Origin: Clostridiaceae bacterium
Lineage (GTDB): Bacteria; Bacillota; Clostridia; Oscillospirales; Butyricicoccaceae
Direction: 5' to 3'
Length of the DNA: 64,000 nucleotides
Assembly: GCA_009911355.1 (NCBI GenBank)
Contig: QXXE01000011.1
Location: 18,111 to 82,110, forward strand
This document shows, one piece after another, positions 52,772-61,639 of the stretch. Within the stretch, counting starts at the first letter, position 1. Every line of letters starts with the position of its first letter. The position numbers were made by a program, and so were the translations under genes. A model generated the notes under the pieces. It saw only the letters and a program-made list of their open reading frames with translations, made no database searches and was not told the DNA's origin.

Positions 52772-52801
52772 CCCCCTCCCCCAGCCGCTTCCCTACGCAC
52801 T

Positions 52802-52835
52802 AAAAAGGGCGCAGCCCCCAAGGCCGCGCCCTTTT
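52802..52835. terminator. Bidirectional intrinsic terminator
   Basis: AAAAGGGCGC and GCGCCCTTTT pair across a GC-rich loop. It lies between the convergent peptidase gene (+) and spoVM (-). Confidence 0.82.
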
Positions 52836-52842
52836 CCCATGC

Positions 52843-52929
52843 TTACTCGGCATCATCCTTGCCGAACCCGAACAGCTTCCGCAGCACACCGTTCAAATAC
52901 CTGGGGCTTTTCCAAACTACGACTTTCAT
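52843..52929 (-). CDS. spoVM: Stage V sporulation protein M-like peptide
   Basis: A 28-residue amphipathic peptide, MKVVVWKSPRYLNGVLRKLF then GFGKDDAE. It has the SpoVM pattern: short beta start, KxPR/KFL, a central Gly-Val helix with Arg/Lys on one face, and a charged tail (SpoVM of Bacillus has 26 residues). SpoVM marks the curved forespore membrane and recruits SpoIVA for coat assembly. A strong AGGAGGAG sits just upstream of the ATG and overlaps the stop of the preceding small gene. Confidence 0.85.
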   Translation of the reverse strand: MKVVVWKSPRYLNGVLRKLFGFGKDDAE

Positions 52930-52940
52930 GGTTTCTCCTC

Positions 52941-53093
52941 CTAGCAGCACGATTTCAGCAGGATGATCCCTGCAAAGATCAGGGCGACGGCGAGCGCCCA
53001 TTTTACCAAAAGGTACGGTACAACGCCGCCGAGCAGGATGCCGACCCCGAGCAGCAGCAGCCCGAACCCAATCGGGCACCTGTGAAAGCACAT
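52941..53093 (-). CDS. 50-residue membrane protein co-transcribed with spoVM
   Basis: The frame runs ATG at 53093 to TAG at 52941; AGGAGGGTGA is upstream of the start. The product begins MCFHRCPIGFGLLLLGVGIL, has a second hydrophobic helix (WALAVALIFAGIILL) and ends KSCC, with Cys near both ends. Its stop codon is part of the spoVM ribosome binding site, so the two are made together. I recognise no family. Linkage suggests a forespore or coat-membrane role, which is an inference. Confidence 0.72.
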   Translation of the reverse strand: MCFHRCPIGFGLLLLGVGILLGGVVPYLLVKWALAVALIFAGIILLKSCC

Positions 53094-53161
53094 CGCGTAT
53101 CACCCTCCTTTACCACAGTATAAGCGGAGGGCGCCTGATTGGTGACACCTTTTTTCCCCAG

Positions 53162-54220
53162 TCAGGGCTCCCCGCCCTCCGGCGGCTTTGCAGGCACCTT
53201 TTTCGGCGGGGCAGGCTTTACGCCCGCCAGCGGGTTTTTGCTGGTCGCTTCACGCAGCTGCTGATCCTCGATATGGGTATAAATCATGGTCGTGTCAAGG
53301 TTCTCGTGCCCCAAAATGGTTTGCAACGAACGGATATCCACACCATTCTGATACATCAGCGTCGCGGCGGTGTGGCGCAGCTTGTGCGGTGAAAGCTTGC
53401 TGCTGTCCAGCCCGGCCTCGCGCACATGCTTTTTGACCAGCCATTTCACCGTCTGCACATTGATCCGGTTGCGGTTGCGGCTGACAAAAAAAGCGTATTT
53501 GTCACGGTCGTGCGGCTTCAGCCGGGTCGGCAGGTAGGCTTCAACCGCCGCCTTGCACGCGTCGTTCAGGTACAGCACGCGTTCCTTGCCGCCCTTCCCC
53601 AGCACCCGCACAGTATCCCCCTGGAAATCGCCGAGGTTCAGCCCCGCAAGCTCGGAAACGCGCATCCCGCAGTTGAGGAACAGCGTCAGGATGCAGAAAT
53701 CCCGCTCCGCATACGGACCCGCAACGCTTTCGAGCAGCTGCACGCTGTCCTCAGCGGTCAGGTAGCGCGGAAGCGGCTTGCGCACCTTCGGGGATTCCAG
53801 GTTGGAAATCGGGTTGTATTCCAAAAGGCCGGCCTTGTCGGTCAGGTACTTGAAAAACGACCGCAGCGCGGCAACCTTCCGCGCACGCGACGCGGCGTTC
53901 AGCCCAAACCCAGTCGACGGGCTGCTTGCCTGCTGCGGGCGCTCCTGCGCCATGAAGCCTAAGTAATCATACACATCGGAAAGCGTGATGTCGCGCAGGA
54001 ACGCGAGGTCGATATCATCGATTTCGATCTGGTCAAACGGCAGCCCCGGAAGGGCCAGCCCCTTGGCCTGCTTGACATAACGGAGAAAGGTCCGCAGATC
54101 CAGGAAATATTCATGCGTTGTCTTTGGCGACCGCCCCCGGATGGTCAGCATATAATTCAGAAAATCGCGCAGCAGCGGCGGCGCGCCTGCGGCGTAGCTG
54201 CTCACAGAATCAGATCTCAT
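53162..54220 (-). CDS. Tyrosine recombinase, XerC/XerD-like
   Basis: A 352-residue integrase-family recombinase with the complete catalytic set: R187 (NCGMRVSEL), K209 (VLGKGGKERVLYL), H279 and R282 (SPHKLRHT), H305 (LGHENLDTT), and Y314 (YTHI). The N-terminal SAM-like core-binding domain (residues ~10-130) contains a short insertion (QQASSPSTGFGLN) relative to typical XerC. A Pro-rich C-terminal tail follows the Tyr. It probably resolves chromosome dimers; no mobile element surrounds it, so a phage integrase role is less likely. Confidence 0.9.
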   Translation of the reverse strand: MRSDSVSSYAAGAPPLLRDFLNYMLTIRGRSPKTTHEYFLDLRTFLRYVKQAKGLALPGLPFDQIEIDDIDLAFLRDITLSDVYDYLGFMAQERPQQASSPSTGFGLNAASRARKVAALRSFFKYLTDKAGLLEYNPISNLESPKVRKPLPRYLTAEDSVQLLESVAGPYAERDFCILTLFLNCGMRVSELAGLNLGDFQGDTVRVLGKGGKERVLYLNDACKAAVEAYLPTRLKPHDRDKYAFFVSRNRNRINVQTVKWLVKKHVREAGLDSSKLSPHKLRHTAATLMYQNGVDIRSLQTILGHENLDTTMIYTHIEDQQLREATSKNPLAGVKPAPPKKVPAKPPEGGEP

Positions 54221-54476
54221 AAAACATCACCCCGCCTATAGTATACCCTTTTTTGCGTCTCCCGTCAACGCGCCGGAACCCTTCCCGCGGCCCCGCCCGC
54301 TTGCATCCGGGCAAGCCCTGTGATAAAATGAGCCCGGCAGGCAAAATCTGCCGCCCCACTTATGCAGCCAAATAGGCCGCTGCCGTTTTCGTGCCGTTTT
54401 GAAAGCCAGGCTCCCACGCTTTCCGCAGCAACCTGGCACATTTCCTGTCGGGCAAAAGCTTTTTCCGGCAATCCAG

Positions 54477-54505
54477 TTGCAAAACCGGCACCGCCATGAT
54501 ATCAT
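54477..54505 (+). promoter_or_regulatory. Sigma-A promoter of the WYL regulator
   Basis: TTGCAA (54477-54482), 17-bp spacer, TATCAT (54500-54505), 37 bp before the ATG. The rest of the 54221-54541 divergent gap shows no other gene or clear signal. Confidence 0.8.
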
Positions 54506-54541
54506 TAAGGAAAGGGCGCTGCCCGCAGGGAGGTGAACGCA

Positions 54542-55537
54542 ATGCCCAAGCTGGCCGGCCAGAAGCTCAAGCTGCTTTTCCTGCAAAAGCTTCTGTTTGA
54601 ACAAACCGATGAAGAGCATTGGGTATCCATGGAGCAAATCCTTGCCTATTTGGAGGAGAACGGCATCAAGGCCGAGCGCAAAAGCATTTACACCGATATG
54701 CAGGCATTGCGTGATTTTGGGCTGGATATCATGCAGCACAAGGGCAAAACCGGGGGCTACTACCTTGCGTCCCGGCCGTTCGAGACCGCGGAGCTGAAGC
54801 TGCTGGTCGACGCGATCCAGTCGTCGCGCTTCATCACCCACCGCAAATCGCGTGAGCTCATCCACAAGCTGGAAGGGCTGACCAGCCAGCCGCAGGCGTC
54901 GACGCTCCAGCGCCAGGTCTATGTCACCGGGCGCACCAAAACCCTCAACGAAAGCATCTACTATAATATAGATACCCTGCATCAAGCGATTTCCGCAGGG
55001 ATGCAGGTAACCTTCCGCTATTTCGAGTGGCGGATCGAATTCTCGACCCACCGGCACATTGTAAAGCAGTACCGCCACGGCGGGCAGCCCTACCAGATCA
55101 GCCCATGGGCCCTGCTGTGGGACGATGAAAACTATTATCTGATCGGCTTTGACCGGCAGTCCGGGCTGGTCAAGCATTACCGCGTGGACAAAATGACGGA
55201 AATCACCGTAACCAATCTGCCCCGCGAGGGACAGGCGCTTTTCGAGGGCTTCGACCTTGCGGCCTACGCCCGCCGCACATTCGGCATGTTCCGCGGGCGG
55301 GAGCAAAAGGTTTCACTGCGCTGTGAAAACCGTTTTGCCGGGGTGCTGCACGACCGCTTCGGCGACGACATCAGCCTCTTCCCCTGTGACGACGCGCATT
55401 TCTGCGCGAGGGTAAACGTTTCGGTCAGCCCGCAGTTTTTTGCCTGGGTGTTTGGGCTGGGCGGGGCGGTACAGGTCACCGCGCCGGAAACGGTCGTAAA
55501 GGAATTCCAAAATTATTTGAAAAAATTTTTGATATAG
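54542..55537 (+). CDS. WYL-domain transcriptional regulator
   Basis: A 331-residue DeoR-like regulator with an N-terminal winged HTH (LLFLQKLLFEQTDEEHWVSM, then RKSIYTDMQALRDFGLDI). The WYL domain follows (VTFRYFEWRIEFSTHRHIV, PWALLWDDENYYLIGFD), then a C-terminal WCX domain. WYL domains sense nucleic acid or nucleotide ligands. The start at 54542 is preceded by AGGGAGG. The next genes (40-residue protein, radical SAM) are candidates for its control, without direct evidence. Confidence 0.9.
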   Translation: MPKLAGQKLKLLFLQKLLFEQTDEEHWVSMEQILAYLEENGIKAERKSIYTDMQALRDFGLDIMQHKGKTGGYYLASRPFETAELKLLVDAIQSSRFITHRKSRELIHKLEGLTSQPQASTLQRQVYVTGRTKTLNESIYYNIDTLHQAISAGMQVTFRYFEWRIEFSTHRHIVKQYRHGGQPYQISPWALLWDDENYYLIGFDRQSGLVKHYRVDKMTEITVTNLPREGQALFEGFDLAAYARRTFGMFRGREQKVSLRCENRFAGVLHDRFGDDISLFPCDDAHFCARVNVSVSPQFFAWVFGLGGAVQVTAPETVVKEFQNYLKKFLI

Positions 55538-55608
55538 GCTTACAAGTCCAGATTATTGGACACTTCTTTCTGTATAATAGAATTAGAAACAGAAAGGAGC
55601 GTGCAAAA

Positions 55609-55731
55609 ATGGATTATTCGATTCGCAACGTCAACGGTCATGTAGAGGTTTATGACGCAGCGGGGGCTTTTTGCTTCTCTGCGGACACCGAACAGGAAGC
55701 GCGCGCCGAGCTCTCGGAAATGGCGGCGTAA
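55609..55731 (+). CDS. Small 40-residue protein
   Basis: ATG at 55609 with AAAGGAG upstream, TAA at 55729-55731. The product starts MDYSIRNVNGHVEVYDAAG and ends AEQ-like charged helix residues (SADTEQEARAEL then SEMAA). A TATAAT at 55573-55578 could be its -10. Similar very short acidic proteins are frequent in this bacterial group, but no function is known to me. It lies 29 bp before the radical SAM gene and may be co-transcribed. Confidence 0.65.
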   Translation: MDYSIRNVNGHVEVYDAAGAFCFSADTEQEARAELSEMAA

Positions 55732-55760
55732 GCCTGCCGCCTCACCGCCAGGAGGGCCGC

Positions 55761-56654
55761 ATGGAAGGACTTCACAATTGTATGGCCTGCCCCAGGGGCT
55801 GCGGCGCGGACCGCACACGGGGGCAGCGGGGATATTGCGGCGCGGACAGTACAGTCTGGGTGGCCCGCGCCGCACTCCACCACTGGGAGGAGCCGCCTAT
55901 CTCCGGCACGCGCGGTTCCGGCGCGGTCTTTTTCGCCCACTGCGCGCTGGGGTGCGTGTTTTGCCAGAACCGCCAAATCAGCCGCCGGGCGGACGTCGGG
56001 AAGCCGGTTACAGCGGAACGGCTCGCCGGGATTTTTCTCGAGCTGGAAGCGCAGGGGGCGCACAATATCAACCTGGTCACCGGCTCCCATTATGCCCCGC
56101 AGCTTGTGCGGCCGCTCCGCCTTGCGCGGGAGCAGGGGCTTGCCGTGCCGGTTGTCTGGAACAGCAGCGGGTACGAAACGGCAGATACCCTGCGCCTGCT
56201 GGACGGGCTGGTAAACATTTACCTCCCCGATTACAAATATCACAGCAGCTATTACGCCGCGCGCTATTCCCACGCTGCCGACTACCCGGAAACCGCGCAG
56301 GAAGCAATTACAGAAATGGTACGCCAGGCCGGCGCGCCGCGCTATGTCGCGGATGGCCTCCTGCAAAAGGGCGTAATCGTCCGCCACCTGATGCTGCCAG
56401 GGCTTGGCGGGGATACCTCGCAGGTGCTGCGTTCGATCGCCGAGCGCTGGGGCGGCTGCGTGCTTGTCAGCCTGCTGCGGCAGTATACGCCGGTCGGGAC
56501 GTCCGGTTTCCCCGAGCTAAACCGCCGCATTTCCGATGAAGAATACCAGGAAGCCGTTGAGCAGATGCAGCAGCTCGGCCTGTCCGGCTTTATCCAGGAC
56601 AGCGAGTCCATCAGCGAAAGCTTTATCCCCTCTTTTTCAGGCGAGGGCGTATAA
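55761..56654 (+). CDS. PflX-like radical SAM protein
   Basis: A 297-residue radical SAM enzyme. The 4Fe-4S ligands are C61, C65 and C68 (CALGCVFCQN). Upstream is a second cysteine motif CMACPRGCGADR...GYCG (7-26), typical of the COG1313 PflX group related to pyruvate formate-lyase activases. LPDYKYH and HLMLPGLGGDT are also conserved in the group. The target protein is unknown. It lacks the extra Cys clusters of sulfatase-maturing enzymes, so it is not the anSME for the sulfatases here. The ATG follows AGGAGG. Confidence 0.88.
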   Translation: MEGLHNCMACPRGCGADRTRGQRGYCGADSTVWVARAALHHWEEPPISGTRGSGAVFFAHCALGCVFCQNRQISRRADVGKPVTAERLAGIFLELEAQGAHNINLVTGSHYAPQLVRPLRLAREQGLAVPVVWNSSGYETADTLRLLDGLVNIYLPDYKYHSSYYAARYSHAADYPETAQEAITEMVRQAGAPRYVADGLLQKGVIVRHLMLPGLGGDTSQVLRSIAERWGGCVLVSLLRQYTPVGTSGFPELNRRISDEEYQEAVEQMQQLGLSGFIQDSESISESFIPSFSGEGV

Positions 56655-56790
56655 GCCGGTTTCGTACCCGCTCCCAATTGCCGTATCCGCGCTTTACAGG
56701 CTGCGGCAGCGGCATGGTTGCTATCCCCCCGCGCCCCCTGCCCACGGCATGGACGCGGGTAAAATACACGATGATAAAGGAGACTACAAC

Positions 56791-57189
56791 ATGGAAAAAA
56801 CCTACATTATGCTCAAGCCCGACGCACTGCGCCGCGGGCTCATCGGGGAAATCCTCGCACGCATTGAGCACAAAGGCTACCGCATCACGGCAATGAAAAC
56901 GATGCTGCTCGACGAGCCCATCCTGCGCGAGCATTACGCCCACATTGCGGACAAGCCGTTTTTCCCGGAGACCGTCGCTTATATGACAAGCGGCCCGGTA
57001 CTCGCGATGATCGTCGAAGGCGAACAGGCCGTGAAGGGGATGCGTATCCTGATGGGCGCGACCAAGTTTGAGGACGCGGCCGCAGGCACGATCCGCGGCG
57101 ACTATGCACACTCAACGACCGAAAACCTGATCCACGGCTCGGATTCCGTAGAAAACGCTGAAATCGAGATCAAGCGCTTTTTCGGCTGA
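56791..57189 (+). CDS. ndk: Nucleoside diphosphate kinase
   Basis: A 132-residue NDK that transfers phosphate from ATP to NDPs through a phospho-histidine. The start MEKTYIMLKPDALRRGLIG and the active-site NLIHGSDSVENAE (H115) are diagnostic. The ATG at 56791 follows AAAGGAG; the longer open frame is out of context. A terminator follows. Confidence 0.96.
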   Translation: MEKTYIMLKPDALRRGLIGEILARIEHKGYRITAMKTMLLDEPILREHYAHIADKPFFPETVAYMTSGPVLAMIVEGEQAVKGMRILMGATKFEDAAAGTIRGDYAHSTTENLIHGSDSVENAEIEIKRFFG

Positions 57190-57202
57190 CCACTGCACGA
57201 AG

Positions 57203-57235
57203 CAAGCCCTTCCGATATTGGAAGGGCTTGTTTTA
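57203..57235 (+). terminator. Intrinsic terminator of ndk
   Basis: CAAGCCCTTCC and GGAAGGGCTTG pair perfectly across GATATT, followed by TTTTA. Confidence 0.9.
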
Positions 57236-57343
57236 TATGAAAAAACCGGTCGTCCTGCGGCGCAAGCCAGCGCAGCTTCCGAAGATCTCCTGCTAAGCAC
57301 TTTACCGCTCCATCCGGCCAGCGCTTCCGCCGGGCGGGCAGTT

Positions 57344-58147
57344 TTAACGAGTGAGCATCCACCAGCTGACCAGGTACAATACATATACGTGCGCGGGATA
57401 ATAGATGTAGAACAGCCATTTGCAGCGATGCTTCCCAGGCTTGCCGTTATAAAGGCAGACCGGAAGGATGCCCGCAAAGGTACAGCCAAAATAAATAAGG
57501 ACGTCCAGGTCTACGGGGATCAGCCCCAGATTCAGTATCACAACCGCTGCCATTGCCAGTACCGTTTTCCACTTGCTTTTGCGGGTGTAGAACAGCAGAA
57601 TGCCCAGCAGCACCCAGATAAAACCGCCCTCACAGGTGAACGGGTTTGGCAGCAGAAGAAAAGAAAACTGCATAACCTGCTGCGGAAGCACCGGCGTGAT
57701 CATACAGGCAACCAGCAGCACCGTCGCGGCAAGCATCCCGGCCAGCATCAGCGCGCCGAGCCAGCGCCTTTTCCCAGCCTCCCTGTCCCGCAGCAATTCA
57801 ATCCCGGCGATACACCAGCAGACGACAAACATCGTTGAGAACATATCGTTCATGATGGCGACGTGGTCCGGCCTTGGGAATGCTGTTGCCAGTGTCATAT
57901 CGGCAAACTTCATCCCAACCGAAAACAGGTACATCCGCGCAAGGTATTTCGGCTTGCTGCGCGTATAAGAGAACCCCTCCACGCAGAAAAACAGGAATAT
58001 CGGCGCGGCAATCCGCCCAATCAGCGTAAAAAAATACGGCACGCCCAGCGGCCCGTTCAGGAAATAATAGATGTGGTCGATCGTCATGACAGCCAGCGCA
58101 AACAGCTTTAGCTGAAACCCATCTGCCCCCCGTTTCAATGCATCCAT
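57344..58147 (-). CDS. TraX family membrane protein
   Basis: A 267-residue polytopic membrane protein. LKLFALAVMTIDHIYYF at the N-terminus and GRIAAPIFLFFCVEGFSYTR are the TraX-family hallmarks; about eight hydrophobic segments follow. TraX of F plasmids acetylates pilin, but chromosomal Firmicute members stand alone and probably acylate another substrate. A strong promoter lies about 60 bp upstream. Confidence 0.88.
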   Translation of the reverse strand: MDALKRGADGFQLKLFALAVMTIDHIYYFLNGPLGVPYFFTLIGRIAAPIFLFFCVEGFSYTRSKPKYLARMYLFSVGMKFADMTLATAFPRPDHVAIMNDMFSTMFVVCWCIAGIELLRDREAGKRRWLGALMLAGMLAATVLLVACMITPVLPQQVMQFSFLLLPNPFTCEGGFIWVLLGILLFYTRKSKWKTVLAMAAVVILNLGLIPVDLDVLIYFGCTFAGILPVCLYNGKPGKHRCKWLFYIYYPAHVYVLYLVSWWMLTR

Positions 58148-58210
58148 TTCAAGCCCTCCGTTTCATTGTTGCATTGTTGTAAGATTGTAAGCTTGTATTA
58201 TGTTGTTAGT

Positions 58211-58239
58211 ATAATATCACTTCATGACTGCCCTGTCAA
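58211..58239 (-). promoter_or_regulatory. Sigma-A promoter of the TraX-family gene
   Basis: Minus strand TTGACA (58239-58234), 17-bp spacer, TATTAT (58216-58211). Consensus -35. Confidence 0.87.
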
Positions 58240-58290
58240 GCGTTTTGAATAAATTTTCTGGAAATTGCTTTTCTTCCTCTTATCTTTATT

Positions 58291-58320
58291 AAAAAAGTCT
58301 GCCTTCCGGCAGACTTTTTC
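58291..58320 (-). terminator. Intrinsic terminator of the chemoreceptor gene
   Basis: AAAAAGTCTGCC and GGCAGACTTTTT pair across TTCC, with T-runs on both strands. It lies after the chemoreceptor stop (58422) and before the TraX promoter. Confidence 0.87.
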
Positions 58321-58421
58321 GACAGGCTGAAGGCAGCCACATAACGGATGGCTGATACCCCTCCCTATGAAAGAACGGTTACGAATATGCTGAACGAAGC
58401 AGGGCAATGTCAGCCCAGCTT

Positions 58422-60368
58422 TTAACTGAGCTGGAACTTCCGCACCAGGTTATTCATCAACAGGGATTGATCAGACAATTCCTGCGCGGTAGCGGCGCTT
58501 TGCTCAGAAGTGGCAGAGGTGCTTTGAATCACGGAAGATATCTGGTCAATCCCCTCGGTCACTTGAGAGATCGCTGCGGTCTGGCTTTCTACTGCTTCTA
58601 CGACCGCATCCACTTTAATCGTTACATTTTCCGCGATAGAGCTGGTTTTGTCCAATGATTCCGTTACCTTTGCAACCACTTGGCCCCCCTCTGCAACAGC
58701 AGCGATAGAACCCTCTATCAGCTCCTTGGTGGCTTTGGCCGCCTCATCAGACTTAGACGCTAAATTGCGCACCTCATCAGCCACTACGGCAAACCCTTTT
58801 CCCGCATTGCCTGCCCGGGCGGCCTCCACAGAGGCGTTCAGGGCCAGGATATTGGTCTGGAACGCAATGGTTTCAATCGTATCAATAATCTTACTAATTT
58901 CCATAGAGGACCCGGAGATTTTCTTCATCGCACCGTTCAGCTCTTGAACAAAATTCACGCTGACGCCAAGCTGTGCGCCCGCTTGCGACACGAAATGCCC
59001 AGCCTCCTCTGCCGCAGCTGCGGTCTTCCTGGCGGTCTCCGAAATGCTGTCGGCAGTTGCGGACAGTTCATGGATCGCGCTGGCCTGCTCCTTGGCCCCC
59101 TGGCTCAGCGATTGGGCGCCGTTGGATACTTGGGCGGCGCTGCTGGCCACGGTTCCGGCAGACTGGCTAATCTGTGAAAGCGTATCCTTCAAGGAATTGT
59201 GGATGGCTTTAATAGACTGCTCCATGGTTACAAAATCGCCCCAATATGTACGGGTAATCCCTTCACGAAAATCCCCTTGCGCCATTTTCCCCAGGTGATG
59301 GGACACATCCTGCGCCACATCGTTCAGGCGGGACAGCATGGTTTCCAACGCCCTTGCAAGTTGGGCGGTTTCATCCTTGGACTTCACTTTGGGGGCCGGT
59401 GTGTGCAAATCCCCGTCAGCCATCTTCTCAAGCCGGGCAACACTGGATTGGATCGGGCCGGAGATCGACTTGCCTACTTTGACGGCTACGGGGAACGTGG
59501 CGAGCACAACGAGGACGACCACCAGGATTGTCAGCAGAATGCTCCGGTCCAAAGAGGATTTGAGTTCCCGCTGGCTGGCCTCAATGGCGATACTCCACTC
59601 CTGATTGCCGTCAATGGGCGCAAATCCCACTAATTTGTTGTCGCCATAAAAATTATATGCCCCGAAGCCGGTTTCCCTTTGGATCATACGCTGATTCACA
59701 GCCGCTACATCCGCCACGCTTGGGTCTGTTTTTGCAACTTCAATCATGTTGGAGCTTTCCTCTACGATAGAAGCGTCGCGATGGCCAATGACATTCCCCT
59801 TATTATCCAGCACATAGGCTACGCCGTCGTTGCCCACAGCCAAATTAATTACGATATCGGACAGGAAATCAGCGCTGATCCCACCATAAACCACACCGTC
59901 AAAGCGGCCGTTGGTGATGATGGGTGCCTCCAACAGAAAAATCATCCGCTGGCCGTCGTTCATAATATCAGAGATATAAGGCTTCATTGTAGCCTTGCAC
60001 TGTTGAAAATAATCTTCTCCCGCGTAATTATCTCCCGTAGAAGCAAACCCGCTGGCATCCATTTTGCCAACGTAAAGGAAGCCGTTGCGCTGGGCGATAT
60101 CTTCCCGAAGCGGAACCAGCTCTGACGCAGTCGGATCAGAGTCCCGGAAAATATCAGAAGCGGCAGCCTCTTGGAGCGCCGTCCAGTAGTTCCCCATTTT
60201 CCACTCTACAGCGTCTGCAGCCATTTGTGTAGCGGGACCCAAGGTCTTTGTCATAACATCATCAATCCCACTTGCGTTCAGCAGGGCTGTAATCACACCG
60301 ATCAGCACCGAACCTACCAGCACTACCGACAACATACTGACTTGGATTTTTGATTTGATCGACTTCAT
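58422..60368 (-). CDS. Methyl-accepting chemotaxis protein
   Basis: A 648-residue chemoreceptor. Helix 1 is at ~9-31, an extracellular Cache domain follows to ~280 (FLYVGKMDASGFASTGDNYA, GVAYVLDNKGNVIGHRDASI), helix 2 is near 290-310, then HAMP (SGPIQSSVARLEKMADGDL) and a long cytoplasmic coiled coil. The signalling tip reads FQTNILALNASVEAARAGNA then GKGFAVVADEVRNLA. The start at 60368 has GGAAGG upstream; more upstream starts lack homology. Cache receptors bind small metabolites. No other chemotaxis gene is in the window. Confidence 0.94.
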   Translation of the reverse strand: MKSIKSKIQVSMLSVVLVGSVLIGVITALLNASGIDDVMTKTLGPATQMAADAVEWKMGNYWTALQEAAASDIFRDSDPTASELVPLREDIAQRNGFLYVGKMDASGFASTGDNYAGEDYFQQCKATMKPYISDIMNDGQRMIFLLEAPIITNGRFDGVVYGGISADFLSDIVINLAVGNDGVAYVLDNKGNVIGHRDASIVEESSNMIEVAKTDPSVADVAAVNQRMIQRETGFGAYNFYGDNKLVGFAPIDGNQEWSIAIEASQRELKSSLDRSILLTILVVVLVVLATFPVAVKVGKSISGPIQSSVARLEKMADGDLHTPAPKVKSKDETAQLARALETMLSRLNDVAQDVSHHLGKMAQGDFREGITRTYWGDFVTMEQSIKAIHNSLKDTLSQISQSAGTVASSAAQVSNGAQSLSQGAKEQASAIHELSATADSISETARKTAAAAEEAGHFVSQAGAQLGVSVNFVQELNGAMKKISGSSMEISKIIDTIETIAFQTNILALNASVEAARAGNAGKGFAVVADEVRNLASKSDEAAKATKELIEGSIAAVAEGGQVVAKVTESLDKTSSIAENVTIKVDAVVEAVESQTAAISQVTEGIDQISSVIQSTSATSEQSAATAQELSDQSLLMNNLVRKFQLS

Positions 60369-60660
60369 ACATGACCTTCCTTTTACCTGTTTTTCTTTAA
60401 AGACAAGAGAATACATTTCCAGTATATGAGATTTTTTCATTGCACTCTCAGCCTTTGATATTTTACCATGAACCCACAAAATATTCAATAGCTTTTTGCT
60501 TTGCCGCGGGTTCTTATAAAGTATATATTAAAACAACGGCATAAAAGACAACCGGCACCCAAATACATCATTGTGGGAACGGCAGGCAATGGTTTCAAAC
60601 AACAAAAAAGACGCCCATCCGCGTCAACCCAGCCATCGTATCATTTTTTCGGCAGGCTGA

Positions 60661-60685
60661 GGGGACAGATCCAGCATCTGTCCCC
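60661..60685. repeat. Inverted repeat in the gap between the chemoreceptor and isomerase genes
   Basis: GGGGACAGAT and ATCTGTCCCC pair perfectly across CCAGC, just after the isomerase gene (minus strand) ends at 60694. There is no T-run, so it may be a 3' stabilising stem or a protein site. The rest of 60369-60660 shows no gene. Confidence 0.55.
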
Positions 60686-60693
60686 TGATCAGG

Positions 60694-61629
60694 TTAAACC
60701 ATATTTTCCCGCAGCAGCCTCACGGACTTTTGCAGCGCTTCAAGCGTGCCCATCGTATAATCCTCATGCTCGATGGACAGCACGCCGTCATAGCCCACCA
60801 TTTTCAGCGTCACCAGGAATTCCCGCCACCAGCGCTCATCATGCCCGTAGCCGGGAATTGCAAAGTTCCACGAACGTTTTGCAAATTCCAGCACGCCCTT
60901 GCCGTCGAGCAGCGTATTCACTGCGGCCGGCTGTTCAATCCGGACATCCTTCACATGGACATGGTATACGGCGTCGCCCAGCACCCGGGCAACCGCAATC
61001 GGGTCGGCCCCCATCCAAAACAAGTGGGACGGGTCCAGATTAAAGCCAATGGTGCGGTCCCCTCCGCACGCCTCTCGCAGCCGGCAGAAATTCTCCACAT
61101 CATGTACCAGCTGGCAACCGTGCGGTTCAAGCGCCAGACGGGAAACGCCGCAGGCATTTGCTTCCTTGACGGTTTCCCGCCAATACGGCACCGCCACCTC
61201 GTTCCACTGGTAGTGCAGGATGGCCTGCGTCTCCGGTGGCCAGGAGGTAACCACCCAGTTCGGGAATTTGTCCTCGGGGCCTCCTGCGGGAAGCCCAGAC
61301 ATCATCACCACAGTATCCAGCCCGAAATATTCGCTCAGCCGGAAGGTTTTCCGCGTGACTTCCCGTTCCCGCTCGCCCCATTCGCCGGGGGCAAGGGGGT
61401 TGCCCGAGCAATTGAATGCGGAAATCGAAATCCCGCAGTCCGCCAGCATCCCCTTCATTTCGTCACGTTTCGTTTCGCTTTCCAGCAAGCCGTCCAAATC
61501 AATATGCGGTGCGCTGGACCAGTTGCCGCAGCCCAATTCAATTTGCTCTATGCCGAGCGCCTGACAGGTTTTGAGTAATTCCTGGAAACTCTGCCCCGCC
61601 AGGCAGTCGGTCACCAATCCGATTTTCAT
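60694..61629 (-). CDS. Sugar phosphate isomerase/epimerase (xylose isomerase-like TIM barrel)
   Basis: A 311-residue protein of the AP-endonuclease-2/IolE-like TIM-barrel family. Metal-ligand segments are visible: SRLALEPHGCQLVHDVENF (Glu), FNLDPSHLFWMG (Asp, His), YHVHVKDVRI and VLSIEHEDYTMG. It isomerises or epimerises a keto-sugar or inositol derivative. ATG at 61629 follows AAAGGAGG, 11 bp after the dehydrogenase stop, so the two act in one pathway. The exact sugar is unknown. Confidence 0.88.
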   Translation of the reverse strand: MKIGLVTDCLAGQSFQELLKTCQALGIEQIELGCGNWSSAPHIDLDGLLESETKRDEMKGMLADCGISISAFNCSGNPLAPGEWGEREREVTRKTFRLSEYFGLDTVVMMSGLPAGGPEDKFPNWVVTSWPPETQAILHYQWNEVAVPYWRETVKEANACGVSRLALEPHGCQLVHDVENFCRLREACGGDRTIGFNLDPSHLFWMGADPIAVARVLGDAVYHVHVKDVRIEQPAAVNTLLDGKGVLEFAKRSWNFAIPGYGHDERWWREFLVTLKMVGYDGVLSIEHEDYTMGTLEALQKSVRLLRENMV

Positions 61630-61639
61630 GCTGCCTCCT

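Noticed and set aside
53162..54220. Tyrosine recombinase as a marker of a phage or integrative element
   Set aside because: Neighbours are housekeeping genes (spoVM, WYL regulator), no att-like repeats or phage genes are seen, and the protein resembles Xer recombinases.
55761..56654. Radical SAM protein as the sulfatase-maturing enzyme
   Set aside because: It has the PflX layout with one 4Fe-4S motif plus an N-terminal Cys motif, and lacks the SPASM-type cysteine clusters of anSMEs.
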